Shown here piece after piece: positions 4,755 through 6,237 of a DNA stretch of 6,237 bases. The stretch is from an uncultured bacterium (lineage in GTDB: Bacteria; Hydrogenedentota; Hydrogenedentia; Hydrogenedentales; CAITNO01): NCBI GenBank assembly GCA_937923585.1, contig CALDSM010000527.1:1-6237 (forward strand), given 5' to 3'. Within the stretch, counting starts at the first letter, position 1. Every line of letters begins with the position of its first letter. A program made the translations under genes and the position numbers. The notes under the pieces are model-generated. The model ran no database searches, was not told the origin of the DNA, and saw nothing but the letters and a program-made list of their open reading frames with translations.

Positions 4755-6095
4755 ATGGCTTTGCCGGATCGAATTCTCATCGTGGATGCGGAAGCGGGCG
4801 CCGTTGAGGTGGTCCGCCAGTACCTCGTTGAGGAGGGGATTGACTGCGAGGTTATGTACAGCCCCAAGGAGGCGCTGGAGTTCCTGGAGTGGGACCACTT
4901 CTCGCTCCTGATTATGGATCTGGAACTTCCGGGCATGTCGGGGCTTGAACTGATTCGCCGCGCATCGGCCCTTGATGAAAATCTGGGCATTCTCATTACC
5001 ACGGCGGCGATGGATGTGACCAGCGCCATTGAGGCGATGCGCCTGGGCGCCTACGATTTCCTCTTCAAGCCGTTTCACCTGAGCGCACTGGCTTTTGCGG
5101 TGGAGAAATCGCTGGAACGGCGGCGCCTGCTCATGGAGAACCGCGCATACCAGCTTCTCCTTGAGGACCGTGTCCGGGGGGCAACGGCGGAACTGAGGGC
5201 CACCAAGGAGTACCTTGAGAACCTTCTCAACAGTTCCGTTGACACGGTGCTGACCATCAGCCTCGATTTCACCGTCACCTATGTCAACCGCGGCGCCGAG
5301 GAAATGCTCGGATACGCCGCGGGCGATCTTATCGGGCGGTCCATCACCCAAGTGCTTCCCGGCGGGGAGGAGGAACTGGAAACGCTCAGCGCCGAACTGG
5401 ACAGCGGACCGATTCGCAACCACGAGACAAGCCTTGTGGCGCGGGATGGCCGTGTCATCCCCGTGATGGTCTCGGTCTCAAGGGTGCGCGGCGACAACGG
5501 CAAGATCCTCTCCACGCTGGCGATTTGCCGGGACATCACCCAGCAGAAGCTGCTTGAGTCTGAACTCAAGGAAATGACCATCAAGGACAGCCTGACGGAT
5601 CTGTACAACCAGCGCCATTTCTACCAGCGGCTGGAGATGGAGATCGAACGGGCGCACCGCCAGGGGCGTCCCCTTTCGCTGGTGCTTTTCGACGTGGACC
5701 GTTTCAAGAATTACAATGATCGGTTCGGGCACCTCGCCGGGGACGAGGTTCTGCGCGCCATCGGCGATGTGGTGCGCGAATGCACGCGGGACTGCGTTGA
5801 CACCGGTTTCCGCTACGGCGGGGACGAATTCACGATTATTCTGCCGGAAACGGATGAGGAGCAGGCGTTCCGGGTGGCCGAGCGCATCCGGGCGACCTTC
5901 GAGATGCGCGGGTTCGACGGCTGCGCGCTCAGTGTCGGCCTGATTACCTACCGCGAGGACATGAACGCGCAGGCATTCATCCGGCTGGCCGATGAGATGA
6001 TGTACGGGGCGAAACGCTCGGGCGGAAACCGGGTGTGGGTGTACGATCACGAAAGGGGAATTGCTTCCACGGAAAGGAGCCAGGCCACCCGGTGA
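4755..6095 (+). CDS. Response regulator diguanylate cyclase (REC-PAS-GGDEF)
   Basis: This 446-residue cytoplasmic signalling protein should make cyclic di-GMP from two GTP when phosphorylated. The REC domain (about 5-122) has phosphoacceptor D55 in LLIMDLELPG, switch T83 and K105 in FLFKPF; the N-terminal acidic pair is D11-A12 instead of Asp-Asp, with E13 next. A helical, probably coiled-coil linker (113-158) leads to a PAS domain (about 155-262, ending AICRDITQQKLLE). The GGDEF domain (270-430) has DSLTDLYNQRHF, metal-binding D313, guanine-contacting N321 and D330, the intact signature GGDEF at 355-359, and SGGNRV. The product-inhibition RxxD expected five residues before GGDEF is DCVD (346-349), so the canonical I-site is missing. 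ATG 4755 is preceded in frame by TGA 4749-4751, which rules out a longer form. No histidine kinase partner is in the window. Confidence 0.95.
   Translation: MALPDRILIVDAEAGAVEVVRQYLVEEGIDCEVMYSPKEALEFLEWDHFSLLIMDLELPGMSGLELIRRASALDENLGILITTAAMDVTSAIEAMRLGAYDFLFKPFHLSALAFAVEKSLERRRLLMENRAYQLLLEDRVRGATAELRATKEYLENLLNSSVDTVLTISLDFTVTYVNRGAEEMLGYAAGDLIGRSITQVLPGGEEELETLSAELDSGPIRNHETSLVARDGRVIPVMVSVSRVRGDNGKILSTLAICRDITQQKLLESELKEMTIKDSLTDLYNQRHFYQRLEMEIERAHRQGRPLSLVLFDVDRFKNYNDRFGHLAGDEVLRAIGDVVRECTRDCVDTGFRYGGDEFTIILPETDEEQAFRVAERIRATFEMRGFDGCALSVGLITYREDMNAQAFIRLADEMMYGAKRSGGNRVWVYDHERGIASTERSQATR
6071..6079 (+). promoter_or_regulatory. Ribosome binding site for the overlapping downstream gene
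   Basis: GGAAAGGAG lies inside the last codons of the cyclase gene, 12 bases before GTG 6092. It supports the GTG start and independent or coupled initiation at the 4-bp overlap GTGA (6092-6095). Confidence 0.6.
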
Positions 6096-6237
6096 AATTC
6101 GGAATCTGCAATGAGATATTCAAAGAATGGAACAGCATGGAGCGCACCATTGACTATGTGCGCAGTGTGGGATACGACGGTCTCGAGATCGCCCCGTTTA
6201 CGCTGGCCCAGTACGTCAGCGACATTCCCGACAGCAC
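6092..6237 (+). CDS. Sugar phosphate isomerase/epimerase-like TIM-barrel protein (N-terminal part)
   Basis: Only 48 complete codons are present before the right edge. The start is GTG 6092-6094, whose bases overlap the cyclase stop as GTGA. The peptide reads VKFGICNEIFKEWNSMERT, then IDYVRSVGYDGLEIAPFTL. A first strand ending FGICNE, an amphipathic helix with 'YVRSVGYDGLEI', and a second strand ending in an acidic residue is the opening of the xylose isomerase-like TIM barrel (COG1082, AP endonuclease family 2), whose members isomerise or epimerise sugars and inositols using a divalent metal. The metal ligands lie beyond the edge, so the reaction cannot be named. The tight overlap suggests co-translation with the cyclase gene; a metabolic link to c-di-GMP is not evident, and the operon may simply be compact. 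Confidence 0.75.
   Translation, partial: MKFGICNEIFKEWNSMERTIDYVRSVGYDGLEIAPFTLAQYVSDIPDS

Noticed and set aside
4569..5423. 284-codon minus-strand frame antisense to the REC and PAS domains
   Set aside because: The plus strand encodes complete conserved REC-PAS-GGDEF motifs; the antisense product shows no domain or start signals.

Overview
The window comes from a GC-rich bacterial chromosome. Codon third positions are strongly G/C, genes have GGAG/GGAAGG-type ribosome binding sites, and intergenic regions carry palindromic dispersed repeats. The envelope genes suggest a Gram-negative-type, probably environmental and uncultured bacterium. The repeat style and the long Pro/Glu-rich LysM protein remind me of the Hydrogenedentota/Planctomycetota-like part of the tree. 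That placement is inference; no marker gene is present.

Left part (1-1817): the last 42 codons of a gene entering from the left are followed by a 232-bp palindromic element (171-402) and a minus-strand aldo/keto reductase (421-1413) with an intact catalytic tetrad. Upstream of the reductase, two unrelated palindromic elements fill most of a 404-bp gene-free stretch: a MITE-like element (1463-1627) and a 75-bp inverted repeat built on GCGAAAGC (1680-1754). The reductase is therefore bracketed by three different repeat elements.

Middle (1818-4582): a 783-residue minus-strand protein has an N-terminal membrane anchor, a Pro/Ala-rich spacer, a glycoside-hydrolase-3 (NagZ-like) domain, and two LysM domains separated by a long Pro/Glu/Lys-rich linker. 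Its GH3 domain keeps the VDQEGG strand and the candidate nucleophile Asp. It has lost the substrate Arg and the Asp/His acid-base loop, so it looks like a peptidoglycan-binding pseudoenzyme. Divergently transcribed is a small gene (89 aa) for an exported peptide with a C-terminal hydrophobic segment and no recognised family.

Right part (4583-6237): a 172-bp leader with three predicted hairpins precedes a response regulator with REC, PAS and GGDEF domains, a likely active diguanylate cyclase without a canonical inhibitory I-site. Its stop codon overlaps by 4 bp the GTG start of a sugar phosphate isomerase/epimerase-like TIM-barrel gene that runs off the right edge. Those two genes form a translationally coupled pair.

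No tRNA, rRNA, CRISPR array, transposase or phage gene is visible. The most notable items are the degenerate exported GH3-LysM protein, the I-site-less cyclase with its structured leader, and the three kinds of palindromic repeat.
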